From: Myxococcus sp. CA023 | Lineage (GTDB): Bacteria; Myxococcota; Myxococcia; Myxococcales; Myxococcaceae | DNA: 64,000 nt | Direction: 5' to 3' | NCBI RefSeq assembly: GCF_010998615.1 | Contig: NZ_JAAEAH010000047.1 | Location: forward strand, 1-64,000 | Part shown: positions 57,066 through 64,000 of the stretch, in pieces | How the letters are laid out: each line of letters starts with the position of its first letter | Numbering within the stretch: position 1 is the first letter of the stretch | Position numbers and translations under genes: made by a program | Notes under the pieces: model-generated | Seen by the model: only the letters and a program-made list of their open reading frames with translations | Told to the model about the DNA's origin: nothing | Databases searched by the model: none

Positions 57066-57971
57066 ATGACGACGGTGGACGTTGAGAGCCTCAAGGAGCG
57101 GATGACGGGCTTCATCCGGTCGCTGCAGGACGACATCTGCGGCGGCCTGGAGCGGCTGGACGGCTCGGCGCGTTTCCGCGAGGACTCCTGGACCCGGCCG
57201 GGCGGCGGCGGTGGACGCAGCCGGGTGCTGGAGGACGGCGCCGTGCTGGAGAAGGCCGGCGTCAACACGTCCGTGGTGTACGGCGAACTGGAGGAACAGT
57301 TCGCGCAGAAGCTCCAGGGCGAGGGCCGCCACTTCTGGGCGGGTGGCATCTCCCTGGTGCTGCACCCGCGCAACCCGCATGTGCCCACCGTGCACGCCAA
57401 CTACCGCTTCATCCACCAGGGCGGGAAGGCGTGGTTCGGTGGCGGCGCGGACCTGACGCCCTACTACCTCTATGAAGAGGACGCGGCGCACTTCCACCGC
57501 GTGCACCAGGCGGCCTGTGACAAGCACGACGCGGGCTACTACCCGCGCTTCAAGAGCGCCTGCGACAAGTACTTCTACCTGCGCCACCGCGAGGAGACGC
57601 GCGGGGTGGGCGGCATCTTCTTCGAGAACATGGGCGGGGAGCTGGAGAAGGAGTTCGCCTTCATCCAGGACTGCGGCCGGGCCTTCCTGGACGCGTACCT
57701 GCCCATCGCCGAGCGGCGCAAGGACACGCCGGTGACGGAGGGGCAGCGCTTCTGGCAGGAGGTGCGGCGCGGGCGCTACGTGGAGTTCAACCTCGTCTAT
57801 GACCGGGGCACCGTCTTCGGACTGGAGACGCGCGGGCGCATCGAGTCCATCCTCATGTCCCTGCCGCCACAGGTCCGCTGGCGCTACGACTACCACCCCG
57901 AGCCCGGGACGCCGGAGGCACGACTGGTGGAGGTGCTGCGCCAGCCACGCGACTGGGCGAGAGAAGGCTGA
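57066..57971 (+). CDS. hemF: Oxygen-dependent coproporphyrinogen III oxidase
   Basis: This 301-residue enzyme oxidatively decarboxylates coproporphyrinogen III to protoporphyrinogen IX using O2 in heme synthesis. Signature: FWAGGISLVLHPRNPHVPTV, HANYRF, FGGGADLTPYYLYEEDAAHF, RGVGGIFFENM, and the C-terminal YVEFNLVYDRGTVFGLETRG, ESILMSLPPQVRWRYDY. Length is standard. ATG 57066. It is followed after one base by the next gene, so they are co-transcribed. Confidence 0.96.
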   Translation: MTTVDVESLKERMTGFIRSLQDDICGGLERLDGSARFREDSWTRPGGGGGRSRVLEDGAVLEKAGVNTSVVYGELEEQFAQKLQGEGRHFWAGGISLVLHPRNPHVPTVHANYRFIHQGGKAWFGGGADLTPYYLYEEDAAHFHRVHQAACDKHDAGYYPRFKSACDKYFYLRHREETRGVGGIFFENMGGELEKEFAFIQDCGRAFLDAYLPIAERRKDTPVTEGQRFWQEVRRGRYVEFNLVYDRGTVFGLETRGRIESILMSLPPQVRWRYDYHPEPGTPEARLVEVLRQPRDWAREG

Positions 57972-57972
57972 G

Positions 57973-58473
57973 ATGGCTTGGAACAAGTCGGACTGGAATG
58001 CGCCGGTTCGGAGGCGGGCCCCCCCCATCCTCGTCGTCGTCGTGCTCGCGGTGACCGCGGGCCACTTGCTGGTGACGCAGTGTTCAGGAAAGAGCCCCGC
58101 CACACAGGCGGCGCCCCCCAGCGACGCCGAGGCCCGCGTCAACGTGCTCGCGCTGTGTGACGCCGTCCAGGCCTACCGCGACGAGCACGGCGTCTACGTC
58201 TCCGCGGGCCCCACGCCGAAGGAGGTTCCGCGCGGCGGCAGGGCCGTGGCTTTCCCCAAGGACGAAACCTTTCACCGGATTGGTTTCGAGCCCGACGGAA
58301 AGGTCCACTTCCAGTACCAGGTGGTGGTGCAGGAGAGCCCCGTGGGCGAGCCCGAGGTGTCCTGCATCGCGCGGGGGGACTTCGACGGCGACGGGCTGAA
58401 CTCCCTCTACCGCGTTCGTCTGGATGCCAACGGAATGACGACGCCCATCGAGGTGGAGCGCGCGGGCGAGTAG
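57973..58473 (+). CDS. Pilin-like or single-anchor exported protein
   Basis: A 166-residue protein with one N-terminal hydrophobic helix (ILVVVVLAVTAGHLLVTQC), then a soluble domain whose start, ARVNVLALCDAVQAYRDEHGVYV, resembles the alpha-spine and turn of type IV pilin-like proteins, with further SPVGEPEVSCIARGDFDGDGLNSLYRV. No prepilin peptidase site is clear. It begins one base after the hemF stop. Confidence 0.65.
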   Translation: MAWNKSDWNAPVRRRAPPILVVVVLAVTAGHLLVTQCSGKSPATQAAPPSDAEARVNVLALCDAVQAYRDEHGVYVSAGPTPKEVPRGGRAVAFPKDETFHRIGFEPDGKVHFQYQVVVQESPVGEPEVSCIARGDFDGDGLNSLYRVRLDANGMTTPIEVERAGE

Positions 58474-58550
58474 TCCGCCGCGCAACCCGGCGCTTCCGTC
58501 CACCGAAAATCAGGAAGCCGGGCCCCCCAAGCCAGAGTGAGGCATTGCCC

Positions 58551-59483
58551 ATGTCCTCCTTCCGCATCCCCAACGTGATTGACCGTGCCCTCCGCTCGCT
58601 GGGGGGCGGTGGTGGCACCAGACGCCTCGAAGGTCCGGGCGCGCCGGGGCCTCAGCCCCAGGACTGGGGCCCGTCGGCGCAGCCGCCCCGGCCGGGGGAC
58701 AACTTCCGCCCGCGATTGCCGCCGTCCCTGCATCCACCCATGGGCGGCCAGGAGCGCGCGCCGGTGAAGTCGGTGGCGGAGCTGGTGCCACCGGGCCTGG
58801 AGGACACGCCGGGGCAGGAGGCATTGGGGCAGCGCTTCGGGGCGGACGCGGCGCTGCTGGCCTCGCATCTGTCGCCTCCGCAGGTATCGGGCTCGGAGCG
58901 GGCCACGCGGCTGTGGGCGTTCTACACGGCCTACGCCACGGCGGCGGCGCGGCACCCGCCCCAGCCGGAGGCGCGCGAGGCCTTCCGCGAGGCGCTGGAG
59001 GGGCAGGGCTTCGCCGAACTGCGGGACGCGCACACCGGCGAGGACGGCGTGACGCGGGGCCTGTGGGTGATGGAAGCCCGCACGCCCGCCGAAGCCCGGA
59101 CGCGAGCCGCCGAGGTGCGGCTGGAGCCGCCTCCCGAGGTGCGCCACTCCGAGGAAGCCGCAGCCCGGCCAGCCGAGCAGCCGCTTGTCCAGGCGGCCGG
59201 CGCCCGCGCGGCCACGGCCTTTCATGGCCCGGTCATGCCCGCGCTGCGTCCGCGCGACGAGGCCTCTTCATCGGAGGACGCGCAGCAAGACGGGGACGCC
59301 CAGCGCCGCCGCGGGACGAACCGCCGCCTGGGCGCGCGGATGCTGTGGAACGTGCTGCACCGCTTCCGCGCGGGGCCGGACGACGGGGCGGTGGCGGAGG
59401 GGCAGTGGGACCGGGTGACGTTCGGCGCACTGCTGGTGCTGCTGGCCATCGCGCTGGCCGTGGCGGCGCTCGTCAGCCTCTAG
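58551..59483 (+). CDS. Hypothetical tail-anchored protein
   Basis: A 310-residue protein: a Pro/Gly-rich disordered N-terminal region, a helical middle part (ATRLWAFYTAYATAAARHPP, EAREAFREALEGQGFAELRD) and a single C-terminal membrane span (FGALLVLLAIALAVAALVSL) ending at the last residue, so tail-anchored. No family recognised. ATG 58551 has GAGG upstream. Confidence 0.55.
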   Translation: MSSFRIPNVIDRALRSLGGGGGTRRLEGPGAPGPQPQDWGPSAQPPRPGDNFRPRLPPSLHPPMGGQERAPVKSVAELVPPGLEDTPGQEALGQRFGADAALLASHLSPPQVSGSERATRLWAFYTAYATAAARHPPQPEAREAFREALEGQGFAELRDAHTGEDGVTRGLWVMEARTPAEARTRAAEVRLEPPPEVRHSEEAAARPAEQPLVQAAGARAATAFHGPVMPALRPRDEASSSEDAQQDGDAQRRRGTNRRLGARMLWNVLHRFRAGPDDGAVAEGQWDRVTFGALLVLLAIALAVAALVSL

Positions 59484-59564
59484 GCCCGTCGGCCCGTCGG
59501 CGGCGCCTTCGCCGGCGCGAATCTCCTTGGATTGTGTCCGCTTGTGCTAGGTTGCCGCACCTAC

Positions 59565-60179
59565 TTGGCAACCGACGACCTCACTCTCGTCAAGCGCGTC
59601 CGGACCGGCGACCAGCGCGCTTTCAAACTCCTCGTCGAGCGTTACCAGCGCAAGGTGTACGCCGTTGCGTTGGGCATGCTGAAGGACAAGGAGGAAGCGA
59701 TGGACGTCTCCCAGGAGGCGTTCGTCAAGGTCTACAAGTACCTGGACCACTTCAAGGGCGACTCGTCCTTCTACACGTGGCTCTACCGCATCACCGTCAA
59801 CATCTGCATCGACGTCATCCGCAAGCGTGGCGGGGGCGGCGAGGTCGTGGAGTTCGACGAGAGCCAGTCCATGGACCTGTCCGAGGCCCGAATCGGCGCC
59901 CTGGGCAGCCGGCTGGGCACCAATCCCCAGAAGAGCGCCCTGCGCCGCGAACTGGCGGAGAAGATCCAGGAGGCCCTGGCCACGGTGCCGGAGAAGCATC
60001 GGGCCATCCTCCTGCTGCGGGAAATCGAGGGCATGTCCTACGACGACCTCGCTCGCACCCTGGACATCCCCAAGGGCACGGTGATGAGCCGGCTTTTCCA
60101 TGCCCGGGCCAAGGTCCAGAAAATCCTCAGTGAATACCTGGAGTTGGACGAAGCGAAGAGCGGCGTGGGCAATGAGTGA
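59565..60179 (+). CDS. rpoE1: ECF sigma factor, RpoE1-like
   Basis: About 204 residues. Region 2: DLTLVKRVRTGDQRAFKLLV, ERYQRKVYAVALGMLKDKEE, AMDVSQEAFVKVYKYLDHFK and FYTWLYRITVNICIDVIRKR. Region 4: ALATVPEKHRAILLLREIEG and MSYDDLARTLDIPKGTVMSRLFHARAKV. It is an extracytoplasmic-function sigma factor that closely recalls M. xanthus RpoE1, linked to motility and development (symbol by resemblance). TTG at 59565 is the likely start; TTG 59532 is also open. An anti-sigma gene and a periplasmic protein gene follow. Confidence 0.88.
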   Translation: MATDDLTLVKRVRTGDQRAFKLLVERYQRKVYAVALGMLKDKEEAMDVSQEAFVKVYKYLDHFKGDSSFYTWLYRITVNICIDVIRKRGGGGEVVEFDESQSMDLSEARIGALGSRLGTNPQKSALRRELAEKIQEALATVPEKHRAILLLREIEGMSYDDLARTLDIPKGTVMSRLFHARAKVQKILSEYLELDEAKSGVGNE

Positions 60180-60251
60180 GCGTGCCTCGAATATCTGAGG
60201 GACCGGCCCGTCCCAATTTTCGCAGCCCCTTCCAGCAAGCAGGTGGAACCA

Positions 60252-60896
60252 ATGGCCGGTAATCCCGCGTGTGAGCGTTTCGTACCCATGCTGTCCCCGT
60301 ACGTCGACGGAGAGCTGAGCTCCGGCGAGCGCGTCAACGTGGAGCGGCACCTGGCGGCTTGTCGGGACTGCACCGGGCGGGCGGCGGACCTTCGCGCGGA
60401 GTCCGGGCTGCTGCGAGTGGGCCTGGACATGGCCGTGGACGACGTGGACTTCAAGGACTTCACCCAGCGCGTCATGGCGCGGGTGACGCCGGACAAGCCG
60501 CCCCTCATGGAGCGGCTGAAGCTGGCAGTGTCCGAAATGTTCCTCTACCAGCGCACCGCGATGATTTCGTCGCTGGCCACCGCGGCCGTGCTGCTACTGG
60601 TGGGAGTGCCCCTGCTGACGAGCGACCGGGCGCCGGTGGGGTACGCCTCCGAGCGCATGACGGTGAAGTCCATCCAGCCCTACCGCAACGCCGAGGTGGC
60701 GCCGGTGGTGATGGAGACGGACAATGGGGGCACCATCATCTGGCTGGTGGACGAGGACTCGGACGTCCTGTCTCCCGGCGCGGAGAAGGGTGAGCGGCAG
60801 GACCAGACGGGGGTCGGTCAGCCAGACGCAAGCGGGCGCAACGGCCCCGCGCGCCCGGCCCCTGACGCCCCCAGGCCGTCGGGAGGTTCCTTGTGA
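60252..60896 (+). CDS. Anti-sigma factor with zinc-finger (ZAS) domain
   Basis: A 214-residue membrane anti-sigma factor. Cytoplasmic N-terminus: CERFVPMLSPYVDGELSSGE, then the zinc motif HxxxCxxC as HLAACRDC. One membrane span (MISSLATAAVLLLVGVPLLT) and a periplasmic tail with Pro-rich end. It follows the ECF sigma gene by 72 bases. AGGTGG precedes the ATG at 60252. It would hold the sigma factor at the membrane until signalled. Confidence 0.9.
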   Translation: MAGNPACERFVPMLSPYVDGELSSGERVNVERHLAACRDCTGRAADLRAESGLLRVGLDMAVDDVDFKDFTQRVMARVTPDKPPLMERLKLAVSEMFLYQRTAMISSLATAAVLLLVGVPLLTSDRAPVGYASERMTVKSIQPYRNAEVAPVVMETDNGGTIIWLVDEDSDVLSPGAEKGERQDQTGVGQPDASGRNGPARPAPDAPRPSGGSL

Positions 60897-61348
60897 GAAG
60901 ACACGTGTCGTCGGGCCGGATGCTGTGGGCGCTGCTGGGGCTGGGCCTGCTGCTGCCCATGGCCGCCAGCGCACAAGACGCGAAAGTCCAGGTTCAGGTC
61001 GAGGTGGTGCTCGCCTCGAAGAAGGGCACCGAGGTCGACCCGCCCGAACTGGAGAAGATGAAGGAGCAGTTCCAGAAGCAGAACTTCAGCTTCACCTCGT
61101 TCAAGCGCCTCTCGAATGAGGTGCTGACGGTGAGCGCGAAGAGCGCCTCCGAGGTGAAGCTGCCCAACGGCGCCAACGCGACGCTGCAGTTGCAGGGCAT
61201 CAAGGACGGCACGGCCACGGTGCGCGTGGCCATTCCCCGTCAGCCCACGCTGGACGTGGAGCTGGGCCGCCAGGGCGCCGTCTACCAGAAGGCCGGCAAG
61301 TACGTGGGCGGGGAGCTCATCCTCGTGCTCTCCCCTCCGGCGCGGTAG
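60893..61348 (+). CDS. Periplasmic protein of the rpoE1-like operon
   Basis: A 151-residue exported protein: signal peptide LWALLGLGLLLPMAASA-QD. The mature part has charged beta-type repeats (KVQVQVEVVLASKKGTEVDP, ELEKMKEQFQKQNFSFTSFK, then TATVRVAIPRQPTLDVELGR). GTG start overlaps the anti-sigma stop (GTGA), so it is translationally coupled to it. Likely part of the signalling unit, perhaps sensing the signal; unknown. Confidence 0.78.
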   Translation: MRRHVSSGRMLWALLGLGLLLPMAASAQDAKVQVQVEVVLASKKGTEVDPPELEKMKEQFQKQNFSFTSFKRLSNEVLTVSAKSASEVKLPNGANATLQLQGIKDGTATVRVAIPRQPTLDVELGRQGAVYQKAGKYVGGELILVLSPPAR

Positions 61349-61363
61349 TTCCCCAGCGCCGCC

Positions 61364-62149
61364 TCAGGCGGCGCGGGCTTCCCCGTCCTCCTCCAGGACG
61401 ATGATTTCCAGGTCCTCTTCCATCTCCAGGGGGAGGACTTCGGCGGTGTCGGTGTTCGCCTGGAGGCCCGGTGCGGGGGCCTCGGCGTGCTCCCGCTCCA
61501 GGTTGACGCGCAGCCCGTCGAACATGGTGTCGAACGCCGTGTAGATGCGGTCCACCATGGCCAGGGCGTCCGCGCGCACCTCCGGGGACAGCTGCATGGC
61601 CTCCAGCTCCGCCGCCAGCTCTTGTTCGAACATGGCGTGCTGCGCTTCGGCCTGCATGTGGTGGTCGGAGAAGTACTTCAGCCGGTCGTCCGCGCCCTGC
61701 GCCGCGCTGATGATGGCGGTGCGGCTGAAGAAGACATGGCTGGTGGACTCCAGGGCCCACAGCATGACGATGCGCAGCCGGTCATCCACCGGGCGGTACA
61801 CCTCGCTGATGATGGCGTAGGCCGCGTCACGCGTCTTCACGTGCGCGCGGCCGTACATGGTGCCGATGCTCAGCGAGCCGCCCGTGAGCGCGGAGATGTC
61901 GTCCTCGAACCACTGGTCATGCCCGCCCTCCTCGGCATGGTGCCGCGTGGCCAGCGCCTTGAGGTGCGCGTCCTGGATGAAGTGTGCGTTGAGGCGAAGC
62001 ACGTCCTGGAACGTCATCACCCAGAAGGTCAGGCGCGGCGCGAAGGCCATCACCTGTTCAATGGGGCGGTCCATCCGCATGTCGGAGAAGAAGGGGTGCG
62101 CTGCGAAGCGCGCCTCGCGCACGGCGATGTGTTGGAGCACTTCCTTCAT
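61364..62149 (-). CDS. Heme-oxygenase-like, iron-type (TENA/HDO fold) protein
   Basis: A 261-residue helical protein. It has paired motifs typical of the heme-oxygenase-like diiron oxidase fold: RHHAEEGGHDQWFEDDI (His/Glu near residues 70-77), WALESTSHVFF (Glu134, His138) and HHMQAEAQHAMFEQE (His164-x3-Glu168-x2-His171). Family members oxidise amino acids, lipids or thiols using iron and O2. The last 50 residues are an acidic tail. SD GGGAGG. It follows the V4R-like gene by 59 bases in one transcript. The exact metal ligands and substrate are unproven. Confidence 0.7.
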   Translation of the reverse strand: MKEVLQHIAVREARFAAHPFFSDMRMDRPIEQVMAFAPRLTFWVMTFQDVLRLNAHFIQDAHLKALATRHHAEEGGHDQWFEDDISALTGGSLSIGTMYGRAHVKTRDAAYAIISEVYRPVDDRLRIVMLWALESTSHVFFSRTAIISAAQGADDRLKYFSDHHMQAEAQHAMFEQELAAELEAMQLSPEVRADALAMVDRIYTAFDTMFDGLRVNLEREHAEAPAPGLQANTDTAEVLPLEMEEDLEIIVLEEDGEARAA

Positions 62150-62208
62150 GATGGACCTCCCTGGGGTGTCTGGTGATGCGCCGCCCCCGGCCCGCTGGCG
62201 GGACTCCG

Positions 62209-62784
62209 CTACCAATTGATGCTGTACGTGCAGGCGCTGTCGCCGCGCCGCCGGCAACTCTTGGCCTCATGTTCAATACGCACCCAAAGCGAATCCTTGG
62301 GACGGAACCGGTCGCCAATGGCTTCGATGAGCCCCAGGTCCAAGTCACACGGATAGGGGTTGTCACACACCATGCGAGCGTTTCGCTTATCCACCGGCTC
62401 GAAGCGGTAACCGCCGATGGTGCCCTTGCCGCGGTGGTTCATCCGGTACGCCATGTCCACCGCGCGCAGCCCCTTCTCCAGCGTGTCGATGTCTGGCGGG
62501 AAGTGCGCGCTGTCCGGAATCTTCCGGCCAATGGTCCGCACCGTGCTGGGGCCAATCTTGTCGAACACCAGCTGGAACGACTTCAGCAGGGCGGGCATGG
62601 GGTACCAGGCGTCCGCCTTCAGCGGCGCGATGCCGTTCTCCCCCAGGATGCGCAACGCGCGTGACTGGGCGAGCTCCATGCCGTTGACGATGGCGAGAAT
62701 CGACTGGCCGATGACTTCGATGCCCTGGAACGACATGGGCTGAAGGGTCGGTGCGGTGGCGCTGATGGGAGTCTTCAATTCCAT
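62209..62784 (-). CDS. V4R-like small-molecule sensor domain protein
   Basis: A 191-residue protein. The C-terminal end (RIEHEAKSCRRRGDSACTYSI) matches the V4R/XylR-N pattern H-x4-C-x-RRGD-xx-C; four cysteines (140, 146, 177, 185) and His172 could form a metal or heme site. The first 60 residues are helical. V4R domains sense hydrophobic compounds or participate in 4-vinyl reduction. The start has GAGG upstream. It precedes the iron-type gene in the same unit. Confidence 0.6.
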   Translation of the reverse strand: MELKTPISATAPTLQPMSFQGIEVIGQSILAIVNGMELAQSRALRILGENGIAPLKADAWYPMPALLKSFQLVFDKIGPSTVRTIGRKIPDSAHFPPDIDTLEKGLRAVDMAYRMNHRGKGTIGGYRFEPVDKRNARMVCDNPYPCDLDLGLIEAIGDRFRPKDSLWVRIEHEAKSCRRRGDSACTYSINW

Positions 62785-63253
62785 ACGGGTAACGCCCTCG
62801 TGAGGAGTGACACGTATTGAAGCGGCTTTTTCCTATATTTTCAAATAGACTTACATGTCTGTAATTTTCCGGAAGATTCGATATGGGATTCCCCGTGGCG
62901 CAATAACGACCCGCGCGGTCGGTATGAAGCCAGGTGACCTGGGTTTCGCTGTGAGTGGGCGTGCGCTCACGCGGCGCGCGGGAGCGAGCATCCGTGGGCC
63001 GCGTGGGGCGGGATGCCCCAGCGGGGCAACCTGCCCCGGCGGAGTGCCCCAGCGGTCGGACGCCGTCATCAGGCCCCTGGGAAGGACTTCCGTCGGAAGC
63101 CTGCCGGGACAGGGCTGAAAAAAAGTCAGAAGTCCGGTCCCTGGGGCGGGGGGGCAGGCAACCGGCCTTCGGAAAATCGCGGGGTTGGCGCTCGGCACGC
63201 CGGTTGCTGAAGGAAGCAGCACAGGCAACCCTTTCACCCTTGGAGACGAAATC
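62785..63253. other. Intergenic region with AT-rich promoter segment and an inverted repeat
   Basis: No gene is seen. An AT-rich patch (62825-62890) contains the inverted repeat TTACA-TGTC-TGTAA (62851-62864), a candidate operator, and on the minus strand a TATAGG -10-like box about 75 bases before the V4R-like start. The rest is GC-rich and without structure. Confidence 0.45.
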
Positions 63254-63493
63254 ATGGCGAAGACTCAGAAGCGTGGACAGGTCATCCGTCGTGAGGCCCA
63301 GCAGATGAAGGTGTCGACGGCGAGCGCGGTGAAGGGGGCTGGCCGGAGCGCCCGCCAGGTGCAGGTGACGCTGGGCGACCTCATCGCGGCGGCCTTCGAC
63401 ACGGTGGGAGGCGAGGTGAAGAAGGTGGCGCAGGTGATGTCTTCGAAGGACATGACGGTCGCCACGGGCAAGCACATCGTCTTCGTCGGCTGA
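63254..63493 (+). CDS. Small basic conserved-looking protein
   Basis: A 79-residue soluble protein with a Lys/Arg-rich N-terminus (KTQKRGQVIRREAQQMKVST) and an amphipathic region VTLGDLIAAAFDTVGGEVKK, ending KHIVFVG. GGAG 8 bases before the ATG supports translation. No family known. It lies 92 bases upstream of the phospholipase D-like gene. Confidence 0.55.
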   Translation: MAKTQKRGQVIRREAQQMKVSTASAVKGAGRSARQVQVTLGDLIAAAFDTVGGEVKKVAQVMSSKDMTVATGKHIVFVG

Positions 63494-63585
63494 CACACGC
63501 CAATCCGGGGCGTGTGCGGTGCAGGAGGACCTGGCGGTGGCGCCAGGTGAGGGCGGCCGAGGCGGGGACGGGAAGGGACGCACCT

Positions 63586-64000
63586 GTGAGACGCATCATC
63601 AGTCCCGGACGGAATTGCTGGACGGTGGAGGAGGCGAGCGACGCGGGCGTGCTGGTGGACGCACGCGACTACTACCGGGAGCTGTACCGGGCCGCGCAGA
63701 AGGCCCGTCGCTACATCGCGATTACCGGCTGGCAGTTCGACAGCGACGTGGCGCTTCTGCGAGGCGAGGACCTTCACGAGGCGCGCGGCGAGTCACGGCT
63801 GCTGCCGATGCTGGACGAGCTGTGCCGGGCCAACCCGGAGCTGCGCGTCTACGTGCTGGCGTGGGACTTCAGCCTGCTGCTCGCCATGGAGCGCGAGTGG
63901 ATGCAGCGGCTCATCTTCAATTGGACGGCGAACGGGCAGGTGTGCTTCCGCTTCGACGCCTCCAGTCCGTTGTATGGCGCGCATCACCAGAAGCTGGTCG
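63586..64000 (+). CDS. Phospholipase D-like protein, 5' part (continues past the window)
   Basis: The first 138 codons of a larger gene. It begins RRIISPGRNCWTVEEASDAG, contains DARDYYRELYRAAQKARRYI and AITGWQFDSDVAL, and reaches the start of the first HxK motif (YGAHHQKLV) at the edge, as in PLD/cardiolipin synthases (HxKxxxxD). These transfer phosphatidyl groups. GTG start with GGAAGG upstream. The second HxK motif must lie outside the window. Confidence 0.85.
   Translation, partial: MRRIISPGRNCWTVEEASDAGVLVDARDYYRELYRAAQKARRYIAITGWQFDSDVALLRGEDLHEARGESRLLPMLDELCRANPELRVYVLAWDFSLLLAMEREWMQRLIFNWTANGQVCFRFDASSPLYGAHHQKLV

Overview
The window is a very GC-rich bacterial chromosome segment. 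Its gene content fits a predatory, fruiting myxobacterium of the family Myxococcaceae (Myxococcus or a close relative). It carries an ECF sigma factor operon resembling rpoE1, many lipoproteins with proline-rich linkers, AttH-type lipocalin/ABC genes, a ChrR-like anti-sigma factor, MreB, oxygen-dependent HemF, DapD/DapE and PEP synthase. This assignment is inferred from protein content and base composition, not from rRNA. No rRNA, tRNA, CRISPR array or intact insertion sequence was seen.

Left part (1-13 kb): a secreted prolyl oligopeptidase; an XRE-cupin regulator with a GNAT acetyltransferase, transcribed from a promoter that looks leaderless and overlaps an inverted repeat; a decayed fragment of an RNA-repair Pnkp gene; two lipoprotein esterase/hydrolase genes; a second, cysteine-poor ribosomal protein S4 behind a Fur/Zur-like box; a MATE exporter; a zinc alcohol dehydrogenase beside a short-chain dehydrogenase remnant; and PEP synthase.

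Middle (14-34 kb): a BASS-type transporter, a solitary HsdR-N-like nuclease, an XRE/MmyB regulator, a VOC protein, a bestrophin, a LysR/quinone-oxidoreductase divergent pair, a GST, MreB, a CmpB-like membrane protein, a 658-residue alanine-rich repeat protein, a CPA2 cation/proton antiporter, a GT2 glycosyltransferase and a PLP decarboxylase.

Accessory patch (34.3-37.1 kb): an AT-richer, partly decayed stretch. It holds a SelW-like selenoprotein gene whose in-frame UGA is followed by a well-placed SECIS-type hairpin, a tiny cysteine-rich membrane protein, a lipoprotein with a complete JAMM metalloprotease motif translationally coupled to a second lipoprotein, and a multiply broken pseudogene.

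Right part (37-64 kb): a dapD / ChrR-like / dapE cluster for lysine and peptidoglycan precursor synthesis; a histone-like basic protein; a minus-strand block with beta-propeller lipoproteins, an outer-membrane barrel, pterin carbinolamine dehydratase and glycerol kinase; an AttH-type lipocalin + FtsX permease + ATPase operon; hemF; the rpoE1-like sigma/anti-sigma/periplasmic-protein operon; a V4R-like sensor paired with a heme-oxygenase-like iron enzyme; and the start of a phospholipase D-like gene cut by the window edge.

The strongest candidates for something overlooked are the selenoprotein with its SECIS (a gene ordinary ORF calling splits in two), the JAMM lipoprotein pair, and the V4R-like/iron-enzyme operon.
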